Shown here piece by piece: positions 51,879 to 60,458 of a stretch of DNA of 64,000 nt. Where the stretch lies: contig NZ_LQOX01000153.1 of the NCBI RefSeq assembly GCF_002102175.1, positions 43,036 through 107,035 on the forward strand, read 5' to 3'. The notes below the pieces were generated by a model. That model was not told where the DNA came from. It searched no databases and was given only the letters and a program-made list of their open reading frames with translations. The DNA comes from Mycobacterium gastri. GTDB taxonomy: Bacteria; Actinomycetota; Actinomycetes; Mycobacteriales; Mycobacteriaceae. The position numbers and the translations under genes were made by a program. The first letter of the stretch is position 1. Each line of letters begins with the position of its first letter.

Positions 51879-53042
51879 TCACTGGCAGACCTTCCGGTAG
51901 ATGTCCAGCGTCTGCCCGGCGATGTGCGCCCAGGAGAACTCCTCGATACAGCGCTGACGTCCGGCCTGGCCGTAACGCTTCGCTGTGGCAGGGTCGGCGA
52001 CGAGCGCGTTGACCGCCTCGGCCAACCCGGCCTCGTAACCGCTCGGGTCATCAGGGTTGTAATGCACCAGGGACCCGGTGACCCCGTCGGCGACCACCTC
52101 GGGCACCCCCCCAACGTCGGAGGCCACTACCGCGGTAGCGCAGGCCATTGCCTCCAGGTTGACGATGCCCAACGGCTCGTACACCGAAGCGCATACGAAA
52201 ACCATTGCAGCAGAGAGTATTTCACGTAGTTTTCCGATCGGTAGGATGTCGCGGACCCAGAACACGCCGGTGCGGGTGCGGGCCAGTTGGGCCACTGCGG
52301 ACCGCACTTCATCGGCTATCCCGGGGGTGTCGGGAGCCCCTGCGCACAGCACCACCTGAATATCCGGGCTGAACTGGTGGGCCGCCGCCAGCAAATGCGC
52401 AACACCTTTTTGCCGGGTGATCCGGCCGACGAACGCCACTATCGGCCGGCTTGGATCGACTCCGAGTTCGGCCAGTACCGACCCGGTGCGCACGGGTCCG
52501 GCCGGATACCACACGTCGGTGTCGATCCCGTTGCGGATCACATGCACCACATCCGGGTCCAGCGTCGGATAGACGCGCAGCAGGTCGTCACGCATACCGG
52601 CGCTGACGGCGATGACGGCGTCTGCGGCGAGCACGGCGGTGTTTTCGACCCATGACGAGACCTGGTAGCCGCCGCCCAGCTGCTCGGCTTTCCATGGCCG
52701 CATCGGCTCGAGCGAGTGCGCGGTCAACACATGCGGGATGTCGTAGAGCAGCTTGGCCAGATGGCCGGCCAGGCCGGTGTACCAGGTGTGTGAATGCACG
52801 ACGGTGGCCGCACTCGCAGCGTTGGCCATCACCAGGTCCGCGGACAGGGTCGACAGTGCGGGGTTGGCGTTGCGCAGCCGCGGGTCGGGCTGATGTGTGA
52901 TGGCTCCCGGGCGAGGCGCGCCCATGCAGTGCACGTCGACTGCACATAAACGCCGCAGTTGGGATACCAGTTCGGTGACATGTACCCCGGCTCCGCCGTA
53001 GACCTCCGGTGGGTACTCCCGAGTCATCATCGCTACCCGCAT
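51879..53042 (-). CDS. glgA: Alpha-maltose-1-phosphate synthase / glycogen synthase
   Basis: This 387-residue GT4/GT5-type glycosyltransferase matches Rv1212c. It has the N-terminal Rossmann start MRVAMMTREYPPEVYGGAGVHV, the FVGRITRQKG sugar-nucleotide loop, and the EX7E region SVYEPLGIVNLEAMACATAVV. In M. tuberculosis it is GlgM, which makes maltose-1-phosphate from ADP-glucose for the GlgE pathway, besides glycogen elongation. ATG 53042 fits the family start. It is divergent from glgC across a region with 57-bp tandem repeats. Confidence 0.93.
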   Translation of the reverse strand: MRVAMMTREYPPEVYGGAGVHVTELVSQLRRLCAVDVHCMGAPRPGAITHQPDPRLRNANPALSTLSADLVMANAASAATVVHSHTWYTGLAGHLAKLLYDIPHVLTAHSLEPMRPWKAEQLGGGYQVSSWVENTAVLAADAVIAVSAGMRDDLLRVYPTLDPDVVHVIRNGIDTDVWYPAGPVRTGSVLAELGVDPSRPIVAFVGRITRQKGVAHLLAAAHQFSPDIQVVLCAGAPDTPGIADEVRSAVAQLARTRTGVFWVRDILPIGKLREILSAAMVFVCASVYEPLGIVNLEAMACATAVVASDVGGVPEVVADGVTGSLVHYNPDDPSGYEAGLAEAVNALVADPATAKRYGQAGRQRCIEEFSWAHIAGQTLDIYRKVCQ

Positions 53043-53060
53043 ACGCAGCACCGTAGTTCG

Positions 53061-53217
53061 GCGACGAGGCGGCCCGCATTGCGGGCAGTTGAGGAGCCGG
53101 ACGAGCGGATGGTGTCGGCGACGAGGCGGCCCGCATTGCGGGCAGTTGAGGAGCCGGACAAGCGGATGGTGTCGGCGACGAGGCGGCCCGCATTGCGGGC
53201 AGTTGAGGAGCCGGACG
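53061..53217. repeat. 57-bp tandem repeat, 2.75 copies
   Basis: Copies start at 53061, 53118 and 53175 with a period of exactly 57 bp; the third is cut at about 43 bp. Differences between copies are few. Each copy holds the palindrome CCCGCA-T-TGCGGG. The array begins 19 bases from the glgA start and lies in the glgA/glgC divergent promoter region. Confidence 0.92.
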
Positions 53218-53221
53218 GACC

Positions 53222-53291
53222 GGCCAATTACCTTGGCCAACAGCTCGTCACAACGGCGGCTAGTGGGGCGGCTAGTGGGGCGGCTAGTGGG
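53222..53291. promoter_or_regulatory. Inverted repeat and 12-bp tandem upstream of glgC
   Basis: GGCCAA-TTACC-TTGGCC is a perfect inverted repeat at 53222-53238. Three copies of gcggctagtggg follow at 53256-53291. The inverted repeat is a candidate operator for glgC, whose ATG is at 53337. Confidence 0.55.
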
Positions 53292-53336
53292 GAATGCCCC
53301 TGGCAGCGGTTCGCGGGTGCCGATAGGTTTGAGGCC

Positions 53337-54551
53337 ATGAGGGAAGCGCCACACGTGCTGGGCGTCGTTTTGGCCGGCGGTGAGGGCAAGCGGCTTTACC
53401 CGTTGACGGCGGACCGGGCCAAACCCGCGGTTCCCTTCGGCGGCGCCTACCGGTTGATCGACTTCGTGCTTTCTAACCTCGTCAACGCCCGCTACCTCAG
53501 GATCTGCGTTCTCACCCAATACAAGTCACATTCGCTGGACCGTCACATTTCGCAGAACTGGCGGTTGTCGGGTTTGGCCGGTGAATACATCACCCCGGTG
53601 CCGGCGCAGCAGCGTCTGGGTCCGCGCTGGTACACCGGCTCCGCCGACGCGATCTACCAGTCACTCAATCTCATCTACGACGAAGATCCCGACTACCTGG
53701 TGGTTTTCGGGGCCGATCACGTGTACCGGATGGATCCGGAACAGATGGTCCGGTTCCACATCGACAGCGGTGCCGGCGCTACGGTGGCCGGCATCCGGGT
53801 CCCGCGTGCCGGTGCCAGCGCGTTCGGCTGCATTGACGCCGACGATTCCGGATGCATCCGCAGCTTCCTCGAGAAGCCGCTGGACCCCCCCGCCACCCCC
53901 GATGACCCCAACTCCACGTTCGTCTCGATGGGCAATTACGTGTTCACCACCAAGGTGCTGATCGACGCAATTCGCGCCGACGCCGATGACGATCACTCGG
54001 ATCACGACATGGGCGGTGACATCATCCCGCGATTGGTGGAGGACGGGATGGCGGCGGTATACGACTTCTCCGACAACGACGTTCCGGGTGCCACCGACCG
54101 CGACCGGGCTTACTGGCGTGACGTCGGGACGCTGGATGCGTTCTACGACGCCCACATGGATCTGGTGTCGGTGCACCCGGTGTTCAACCTGTACAACCGG
54201 CGCTGGCCCATCCGGGGTGAGTCGGAGAATCTGGCGCCGGCGAAGTTTGTCAACGGAGGTTCGGCGCAGGAGTCGGTGGTTGGTGCCGGCAGTATCATTT
54301 CGGCCGCCTCGGTGCGCAACTCGGTGTTGTCGTCAAATGTCGTTGTCGACGACGGCGCCATCGTGGAGGGCAGTGTGATCATGCCCGGCACCAGGGTCGG
54401 CCGTGGCGCGGTGGTACGCCACGCGATCCTGGACAAGAACGTCGTCGTGGGGCCTGGAGAGATGGTGGGAGTGGACCTGGACCGAGACCGGGAAAGGTTC
54501 GCTGTCAGCGCCGGCGGAGTGGTCGCGGTGGGCAAAGGCGTCTGGATCTGA
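53337..54551 (+). CDS. glgC: Glucose-1-phosphate adenylyltransferase
   Basis: This 404-residue ADP-glucose pyrophosphorylase makes ADP-glucose, the donor for GlgA/GlgM. It has the nucleotide-binding VVLAGGEGKRLYPLTADRAKP at residue 10-30, the FGADHVYRMD metal site, and a C-terminal left-handed beta-helix (SVVGAGSIISAASVRNSVLS). Length equals Rv1213. The ATG at 53337 was chosen from the family N-terminus (MREAPHVLG); upstream codons belong to the repeat region. PE14, which follows in M. tuberculosis, is absent. Confidence 0.95.
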   Translation: MREAPHVLGVVLAGGEGKRLYPLTADRAKPAVPFGGAYRLIDFVLSNLVNARYLRICVLTQYKSHSLDRHISQNWRLSGLAGEYITPVPAQQRLGPRWYTGSADAIYQSLNLIYDEDPDYLVVFGADHVYRMDPEQMVRFHIDSGAGATVAGIRVPRAGASAFGCIDADDSGCIRSFLEKPLDPPATPDDPNSTFVSMGNYVFTTKVLIDAIRADADDDHSDHDMGGDIIPRLVEDGMAAVYDFSDNDVPGATDRDRAYWRDVGTLDAFYDAHMDLVSVHPVFNLYNRRWPIRGESENLAPAKFVNGGSAQESVVGAGSIISAASVRNSVLSSNVVVDDGAIVEGSVIMPGTRVGRGAVVRHAILDKNVVVGPGEMVGVDLDRDRERFAVSAGGVVAVGKGVWI

Positions 54552-54707
54552 AGCGTGTCCTGCGACACCGGTGAGTGGCCAGCCGCCGGTCAGCGTCCGA
54601 TCACGCTTGGGTAGCCGCGTTCATCACACCCGGTACGGTTTCCAGCGGGTTTGGTAGCGGCGCGGGCCTGTAACGTGTCGCGTGCGGACTTGCCCGGCCG
54701 TGACCGG

Positions 54708-56387
54708 TCAGGGGATTTCCGGGACCAACAGGTGGGCGTTGTAGCGGGGGCCCCAGCGCAGCGTGATTCGACTGCGCGGCGAGTCCGGATAGGCGGCCGG
54801 GAATTGACCGGTGAGCGGGTTGCGCGGGGACAACCATCGACCGGCGATCACCAGGCGCAGTTGCTCTCCGGCACGAAACAACGTCGCCGACGGACCCAGG
54901 GCGACATCAACGGCGACCACCTCGCCCGGGGTAGCCGGCTGCGCCCGGACGCACGCCGGGACGGGCTGCCAGGGCCGGGAGGCTTCGGGGTCCAGCTCGC
55001 GCAGCGAGACCCGCTGCCAGCCGGTGGTGACCCGGTCGCGGCCCCAGCCGTAGGACCCTTCGAATCCGACGAACCGCCCGTCGCGCCGCTTCTCCACGCC
55101 GACGAACAGGTTCGCGTCTTGGCCGCCGTCCAGCTGCACCCAGAGCCGGGCCGCCATAGGTCCGGTCAGTTCGATGTCCGATGGCACTGTCCAGTTGAAA
55201 GCTGCTGCACGAGAATGTGTTTCGAATGTGATGCTGCCGGCTTTCGGTGGCCTTTCGGCCGTCAGCAGTCCAGCTGCGGCGAGATACATTGGCCGCCAAT
55301 GGGTGCGGGCGAGCGGCCATTCGGCCTCCTCGCGCACCTCGGCGATGGTGTCGCGATCCTCGCGAACCTCGAGGCGAACGCTGCGGGTCATGGGTGCTCC
55401 GTCGAGCACGTCGCGGAAGAACTTGAGCTGCTCGGCCAACGCGGACTCGGAGTAGAACGTCGCCCACTTGCCGCCGCGATGGGTATAGAGCCGGGCGTAT
55501 CGGGAACCGCCATCGGTGAACGCCCGGATAGAGCCCCGACTGTGCAGGTTGTTGTCGGAGAAGCTGCCACAGACCAACATCGGCACCGTGATTGCCGATA
55601 GATCGGGAACGATTGCGCGCCATACCTCGTCGCGCATCGGATGGCCGGCCTGCATCTGCTCCAGGTCGTAGGCCTGCCGGGTACGACGCACGTTGCGTGA
55701 CCAAAATCGGGTGAAGCCGATCTCGCGAATTCCGCCGGGAAACGCCAAGTCACGGTAGGCATCGGTGAAGCCCTCCCACGGGCAGATCGCCCGCAGTGCC
55801 GGTGGCTGCAGGGCGGCGACGGCGTACTGGCTGATGGCGAGGTAGGACACCCCGAGCATGACCACCCGGCCGTCACTCCAGGGCTGGTCGGCCACCCATT
55901 GCACCAGGTCGTAGGTGTCTTCGGCCTCCTGGGCGGAGAGCAGCCTCCCCGTGCCGTTGGAGCGACCGCAGCCGCGCGAGTCGGCATTGACCACGGTGAA
56001 CCCGTGTGCGGTCCACCAGACCGGGTCCGGCGCCTCCCAACCGGTCAGGGCGGAGAATGTCACCGCCTCGGGTTGGCGCAGCACCCGGTACAGCCGGGGG
56101 ACGGTCCAGCGCTTGCGCCGGGTGGTCGGCAGATCGTCCTTGCCGTAGGGATGGATGCTGACGATGACTGGCCGAGCGGTCTCGCCGGTTCGACGGAAAA
56201 CGTTGACGCGCAATACGGTTCCGTCGCGGGTTATGACCTCGACGTCACGCTCGACGAGGACGTCGGCCGGGCGGCGGGTAACGGTGACCGGGGGCTTGAC
56301 GATTCCGCGAATTCGGCTGAGCGCGTATCGAAGAGCGCCCGGCCGTCGCCACGGCCGGTCCAGGGCGGGCGCCGGATCACTGGACAC
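54708..56387 (-). CDS. CocE/NonD (X-Pro dipeptidyl-peptidase S15) family hydrolase (Rv1215c-like)
   Basis: This 559-residue serine hydrolase has a catalytic alpha/beta domain (VIVSIHPYGKDDLP; nucleophile elbow GVSYLAISQ near residue 180; PWEGFTDAYRDLAFPGG lid) and a C-terminal jelly-roll (VEKRRDGRFVGFEGSYGWGRD; LRLVIAGRWLSPRNP). The family includes cocaine esterase and glutaryl-7-ACA acylase types; the substrate is unknown. The elbow has Leu-Ala where most members have GxSYxG. It starts at GTG 56387. Confidence 0.85.
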   Translation of the reverse strand: MSSDPAPALDRPWRRPGALRYALSRIRGIVKPPVTVTRRPADVLVERDVEVITRDGTVLRVNVFRRTGETARPVIVSIHPYGKDDLPTTRRKRWTVPRLYRVLRQPEAVTFSALTGWEAPDPVWWTAHGFTVVNADSRGCGRSNGTGRLLSAQEAEDTYDLVQWVADQPWSDGRVVMLGVSYLAISQYAVAALQPPALRAICPWEGFTDAYRDLAFPGGIREIGFTRFWSRNVRRTRQAYDLEQMQAGHPMRDEVWRAIVPDLSAITVPMLVCGSFSDNNLHSRGSIRAFTDGGSRYARLYTHRGGKWATFYSESALAEQLKFFRDVLDGAPMTRSVRLEVREDRDTIAEVREEAEWPLARTHWRPMYLAAAGLLTAERPPKAGSITFETHSRAAAFNWTVPSDIELTGPMAARLWVQLDGGQDANLFVGVEKRRDGRFVGFEGSYGWGRDRVTTGWQRVSLRELDPEASRPWQPVPACVRAQPATPGEVVAVDVALGPSATLFRAGEQLRLVIAGRWLSPRNPLTGQFPAAYPDSPRSRITLRWGPRYNAHLLVPEIP

Positions 56388-56449
56388 GCCGTTACCTTAA
56401 AGCGCGCCGGCTTGGTGGCAACCGAATTACGCCACTCCGATGTGACTTG

Positions 56450-57124
56450 TTACCAGACGTAGGGCAGTAACCGATAGTGCACACGCTGCATGTAGTCGCG
56501 ATATCCAGCCAGTTCCACGGCGAGTGCCTTCTCCTCGTCCAGAATGCGGAGAACCAGGACGAGCATCCCCGGGATGACACCCAGCAGCCCCCAATAGGAG
56601 CCCAGCGCAAGCGGCATGCCCACCATCAAGATCACGTTCCCGAAGTACATCGGGTGCCGCACGAACCGGTAGAAACCGCTGGACACGACTTTCTGACCCG
56701 CCTCCACCGTCACCGTCGCGGCGGCGTAACTGTTCTGGACGACCACCAGCATGGCGATTGCAAGTCCGGTCGCGACGAGTAGGTCGCCGACCACGCACAG
56801 CGCCACCGACACTGCCGACCAGCCGAATCGATGGTCGAGCGCGCTGAGCACCATGATGGCGAAGAAGCCGACGAACGCGCCCATGATGATGAATTTCTGG
56901 GCTGTCCTGGTTTCCGCGCGCGGTCCCGCGTGCATGCGCCGCTGCAGTGCGGCCGGGTTTGTCCGGGCCAGGTAGATGCTGGGCACGATCGTTGCAACCG
57001 TGAATACGGCGATGAAAACCCATGCCTGCCAATAGTTGAACGTGCCCGCAGGGTAAAACAGCGCAAATCCGAATACGATCAGACCGGCCAGCCCCGAGAC
57101 AACGGCCCGCAGACCAGTTTTCAT
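56450..57124 (-). CDS. Integral membrane isoprenylcysteine methyltransferase-like protein (Rv1216c-like)
   Basis: This 224-residue protein has five or six membrane segments and the C-terminal ICMT/PEMT-type methyltransferase signature GFYRFVRHPMYFGNVILM with RILDEEKALAVELAGYRDYMQRV. The RHPxY and EE motifs bind S-adenosylmethionine in this family. Its substrate in mycobacteria, which lack prenylated CaaX proteins, is unknown. It lies just after the ABC exporter genes on the same strand. Confidence 0.8.
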   Translation of the reverse strand: MKTGLRAVVSGLAGLIVFGFALFYPAGTFNYWQAWVFIAVFTVATIVPSIYLARTNPAALQRRMHAGPRAETRTAQKFIIMGAFVGFFAIMVLSALDHRFGWSAVSVALCVVGDLLVATGLAIAMLVVVQNSYAAATVTVEAGQKVVSSGFYRFVRHPMYFGNVILMVGMPLALGSYWGLLGVIPGMLVLVLRILDEEKALAVELAGYRDYMQRVHYRLLPYVW

Positions 57125-57145
57125 TTCCCCTCCCGATGCTCTCGG

Positions 57146-58792
57146 CTAATTCCGCATGTCACGTCGTTGAAAAGCCATGGCGCCCAACGTGGTCAATCCC
57201 GCATCTATAGCCAGCAGCCACAGCAGCGGCTCGGCGGTGAAGTCGCGGCCGCCAACTCGTGGTGTGTGTGCGAACGGTTCCAAGTCCAGCAACCACTGCG
57301 GGAAACCCGACAACGAACCAAGCAGGTACAACGCGACGAAGCCGACCAGGACGCCCCACGCTACCGGGGTGAACCGCGGTGCCATACCGAACAATGCGAT
57401 GGTCACCGCGGACAGTAGCCAGACGCCCGGCAGCTGTACCGCCGCGGTGGCGACAGCGGTGGTCAGCTTGCCGCCGAGGTCGCCGGCGGCGGCGCCGTAG
57501 GTGAGTCCGGCCACCACGCCGGAGAGCAGTATCGCAGCCGCTGGACCGGCCAGCGCGATCACCAAATGGCTTGACAGTAACCGCATCCGGGATACCGATC
57601 CGGCGAGCAGGGTCTCGGCGCGCTGGGCGAGTTCCTCCTGGTGCAGGCGTAGCGACAGCGAGACGGCGAACGCGGCGGCGACCATGCCCAGCATCGTGAA
57701 GCCCACCGCGACAAAGGCTTGCTCCAGCACGCTGGTGCCGCCCAACCGCGCGACGATGTCTCGTACCGCGGTGCCACTGCCCAACTCCTGTCCGATGCCG
57801 TGCACGATGCTGCCGATCAACAGCCCGTAAAGCACCAGACCCACGGTCCAGACCAGCACCGCGCCGCGGTCAAGCCGCCACGCCAGCCCGAAGATGTTGC
57901 CCAACCAGGGTGCCGCGGTGGCGGGACCGCCGCGTTCGGCGATGAGCCCGGCGCCGACGTCGCGGCCGGCGAGCAGCCGATAGGCCACGACGGTCAGCGC
58001 GGTGGCCGTCGCCAGATGCAGTATCAATACCCACCAGCGATCCCCCGCATAGGGCCTGACCTGAAGTGACCATCCCAGCGGGGAAAACCACGACAACGCC
58101 CCCGACCCGGCGTCACCGACGGCCCGAAGCGCGAACACCGTGCCGAGCACGGCGAACGCGACACCGCGGGTCACCCGGGCGCTGGGCGATAGCTGCGCGG
58201 CGACGGCGGCCACGGCGGTGAACACCAATCCCGACCCGGCTAGGGCCGCGCCGAAGGCCAGCGACCCGGACGGCGCCACCTTGGTGGTCAGCAGTCCCGC
58301 CGCACCGATAGCACCGGTTGCGATCGACGCCGAAAACGACAACAGCAGTGCCGCACTGAGGCTCGCGTAGCGGCCGACGGCGGTGGACTCGATCAGCTCG
58401 GCCCGGCCGGTCTCCTCGTCGGCCCGGGTGTGGCGGATCACGGTGAGGATGACCGCCACCGCGATGAGGGTGTGAAACATTCCGGCTTTCCAGATGCCGA
58501 CGGCGCCGAGACTGTCGTTGTAGACCGGGCCATAGAGCGCACGCTGGGCCGGGCTGGCAGCGATCGAGGCCACGAACCCCGCACGATCCTGCTGGGCGGG
58601 GTAGACCTTCTCGATACTGCTTACATACACCGTGGCCAGCGGCACCGACAGCAGCAACACCCACAGCGGCAACACCACGCGGTCGCGCCGTAGGTAGAGC
58701 CGCAGCAGTCCGAGGGTGCCGGTGAAACCCGAGCCGCGTGGCGGTGCAGATTGGGGTTCGGGGCGTTGGCGATTCAGCGTTGCGGTGCTCAT
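57146..58792 (-). CDS. ABC exporter permease (Rv1217c-like)
   Basis: This 548-residue permease has about twelve hydrophobic segments in two halves, with a hydrophilic N-terminal leader. It matches Rv1217c in length. It works with the ATPase encoded directly upstream (ATGA overlap). The M. tuberculosis Rv1218c-Rv1217c pair exports several drug classes when over-produced. Expression is controlled by the TetR gene at the head of the operon. Confidence 0.88.
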   Translation of the reverse strand: MSTATLNRQRPEPQSAPPRGSGFTGTLGLLRLYLRRDRVVLPLWVLLLSVPLATVYVSSIEKVYPAQQDRAGFVASIAASPAQRALYGPVYNDSLGAVGIWKAGMFHTLIAVAVILTVIRHTRADEETGRAELIESTAVGRYASLSAALLLSFSASIATGAIGAAGLLTTKVAPSGSLAFGAALAGSGLVFTAVAAVAAQLSPSARVTRGVAFAVLGTVFALRAVGDAGSGALSWFSPLGWSLQVRPYAGDRWWVLILHLATATALTVVAYRLLAGRDVGAGLIAERGGPATAAPWLGNIFGLAWRLDRGAVLVWTVGLVLYGLLIGSIVHGIGQELGSGTAVRDIVARLGGTSVLEQAFVAVGFTMLGMVAAAFAVSLSLRLHQEELAQRAETLLAGSVSRMRLLSSHLVIALAGPAAAILLSGVVAGLTYGAAAGDLGGKLTTAVATAAVQLPGVWLLSAVTIALFGMAPRFTPVAWGVLVGFVALYLLGSLSGFPQWLLDLEPFAHTPRVGGRDFTAEPLLWLLAIDAGLTTLGAMAFQRRDMRN

Positions 58793-59727
58793 GTCGCCGG
58801 TACCTGCTGGGAGTGTTCGCCGACACGCGGGCCGACGCTGTAGTGGCGCAGGAACAGGTCCTCCAGCGAAGGTGGTTGACTGACCAGACTGCGCACCCCG
58901 GCGTCGCCGAGCACCCGGACCAGCTCGCCCAGGCTTTCGCTGTCGACCTGGGCCCGCACCGTGTTGCCCTCGACCGTGACGTCCTCGACGCCCTTGATCC
59001 GGGTGAGATCGCCCGGGTCGCCGATCATTTCGGCCTTGATCGAGGTGCGGCTGAGGTGGCGCATGGATTCCAATGAGCCGCTCTCGACGGTCTTTCCCGC
59101 CTGAATGATGGTGACCCGTTCGCACAGGGCTTCCGTTTCGGCCAGAATATGGCTGGAGAGCAGGATCGTGACCCCACGGCCGCGTGCTTCCTTGACACAT
59201 TGCTGAAAGACGTTCTCCATCAACGGGTCCAACCCGCTGGAGGGCTCGTCGAGCAGCAGCAGGCTGGCCCGGGACGAAAATGCCGAAATCAGGGACACCT
59301 TCTGGCGGTTGCCTTTCGAGTAGGTGCGTACCTTCTTGCGCGGGTCGAACTCGAAGCGCTCGATCAACTCAGCACAAAGCTTCTCGTCGATACCGCCCCG
59401 CATGCGAGCCAGCAGGTCGATGGTCTCGCCACCAGTCAACGTCGGCCACAACGTGACATCGCCTGGCACATAGGCAATTTGGCGGTGCAACTGAACCGCG
59501 TTCGCCCAGGGGTCGCGGCCCAGCAGCCGGGTGCTGCCGCCGTCAGCCTTGGCCAGGCCTAACAGAATCCGGATGGTGGTCGACTTCCCGGCGCCGTTGG
59601 GTCCGAGGAAGCCGTGGACTTCGCCTTCGTGCACGGTGAGATCAAGGCCGTCGAGCGCACGCACCACCCCGAAGTTCTTGATCAGCCCTCGAATATCGAT
59701 GAGGGCTGAGGCGTTGTCACTGGACAT
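58789..59727 (-). CDS. ABC exporter ATP-binding protein (Rv1218c-like)
   Basis: This 312-residue ATPase has Walker A GPNGAGKST (near residue 42), a YSKGNRQKVSLI segment in the ABC signature position, Walker B LLLLDEPSSGLDP and the switch His in SSHILAETE. The signature reads SKGNRQK rather than LSGGQ, as is common in DrrA/CcmA-type exporters. ATG 59727 has AAGGAG eight bases upstream, inside the end of the TetR gene. It powers the permease encoded next. Confidence 0.92.
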   Translation of the reverse strand: MSSDNASALIDIRGLIKNFGVVRALDGLDLTVHEGEVHGFLGPNGAGKSTTIRILLGLAKADGGSTRLLGRDPWANAVQLHRQIAYVPGDVTLWPTLTGGETIDLLARMRGGIDEKLCAELIERFEFDPRKKVRTYSKGNRQKVSLISAFSSRASLLLLDEPSSGLDPLMENVFQQCVKEARGRGVTILLSSHILAETEALCERVTIIQAGKTVESGSLESMRHLSRTSIKAEMIGDPGDLTRIKGVEDVTVEGNTVRAQVDSESLGELVRVLGDAGVRSLVSQPPSLEDLFLRHYSVGPRVGEHSQQVPAT

Positions 59728-60355
59728 CGGATTCTCCTTGCTTCGCTTCGGCGAGGAAGGCCTCGTACATGGAGCGATCAGCCAGCAGGCCCGCGGTGTA
59801 GAGCTCCAGCGCCGGCAGCACCATGTCGCGTGTGTAATCACGGAGTACCGCGCGCAAATCGGTTGGGGTTGCATGCATTTGCAGGTACAACAGAAAGCCG
59901 CCACCCCCGGTGATGGCCAGGTATTTGGCCCTGGCCGGGGGGTCGCGGCTGGGTTTGACGGTGCCGGCCCGCACTCCGTCCTCGAGGTAGTCTTCGGCAT
60001 TGTCGATCATCTTCTGCCACAACGTCATTGCCAATTCACCGCCGGATTGCATGCTGCGCATCAGGTAGGCCATCAGCGGTGCGTAGGACTCGACTTGGGC
60101 GAGTTGGCCCAGCCAGGTGGCCGGGTCGTTGGACTGCATCGCCGCCGACTTTTCGCTGCGGATCTCTTCGGCGACATAGTCGTCGCAGGCCTTGCGCAGA
60201 CCCTCCTTGGAGCCGAAGTGGTGGATGACCAGGGCGGCGCTCACTCCCGCGGCTTCGGCGATGCTTCGCAGTCCAACGCCGAAACCGTGCTGACCAAACT
60301 GCTCGATGGCCGCATCCCTGATGCGGGCCGCCGCAGTCAAGTCGACTGAACGCAT
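59717..60355 (-). CDS. TetR-family repressor of the ABC exporter (Rv1219c-like)
   Basis: This 212-residue TetR protein has an N-terminal helix-turn-helix (RIRDAAIEQFGQHGFGV, GLRSIAEAAGVSAALVIHHFGSKEGL). Its counterpart Rv1219c represses Rv1218c-Rv1217c. The gene heads the operon and overlaps the ATPase start by 11 bases. A strong inverted repeat overlaps its own start codon, so it should autoregulate. Confidence 0.9.
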   Translation of the reverse strand: MRSVDLTAAARIRDAAIEQFGQHGFGVGLRSIAEAAGVSAALVIHHFGSKEGLRKACDDYVAEEIRSEKSAAMQSNDPATWLGQLAQVESYAPLMAYLMRSMQSGGELAMTLWQKMIDNAEDYLEDGVRAGTVKPSRDPPARAKYLAITGGGGFLLYLQMHATPTDLRAVLRDYTRDMVLPALELYTAGLLADRSMYEAFLAEAKQGESDVQ

Positions 60356-60384
60356 GTTCAGTACATTAAACGTGTGTTCAGTCG
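60341..60384. promoter_or_regulatory. Probable TetR operator at the exporter operon start
   Basis: tcgactgaac (60341-60350) and gttcagtcga (60375-60384) form a perfect 10-bp inverted repeat. Between them TGAAC-GCAT-GTTCA (60346-60359) makes a second palindrome that covers the repressor start codon at 60355. Three GTTCA/TGAAC half-sites in 40 bp fit cooperative TetR binding. Confidence 0.65.
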
Positions 60385-60458
60385 AGAGTCAAGGGAGGGA
60401 CCGTCAGGAATCCGTTACAGGTTGGTTGATGGGCTTGAGGGACCACACCGCCGTGTCG

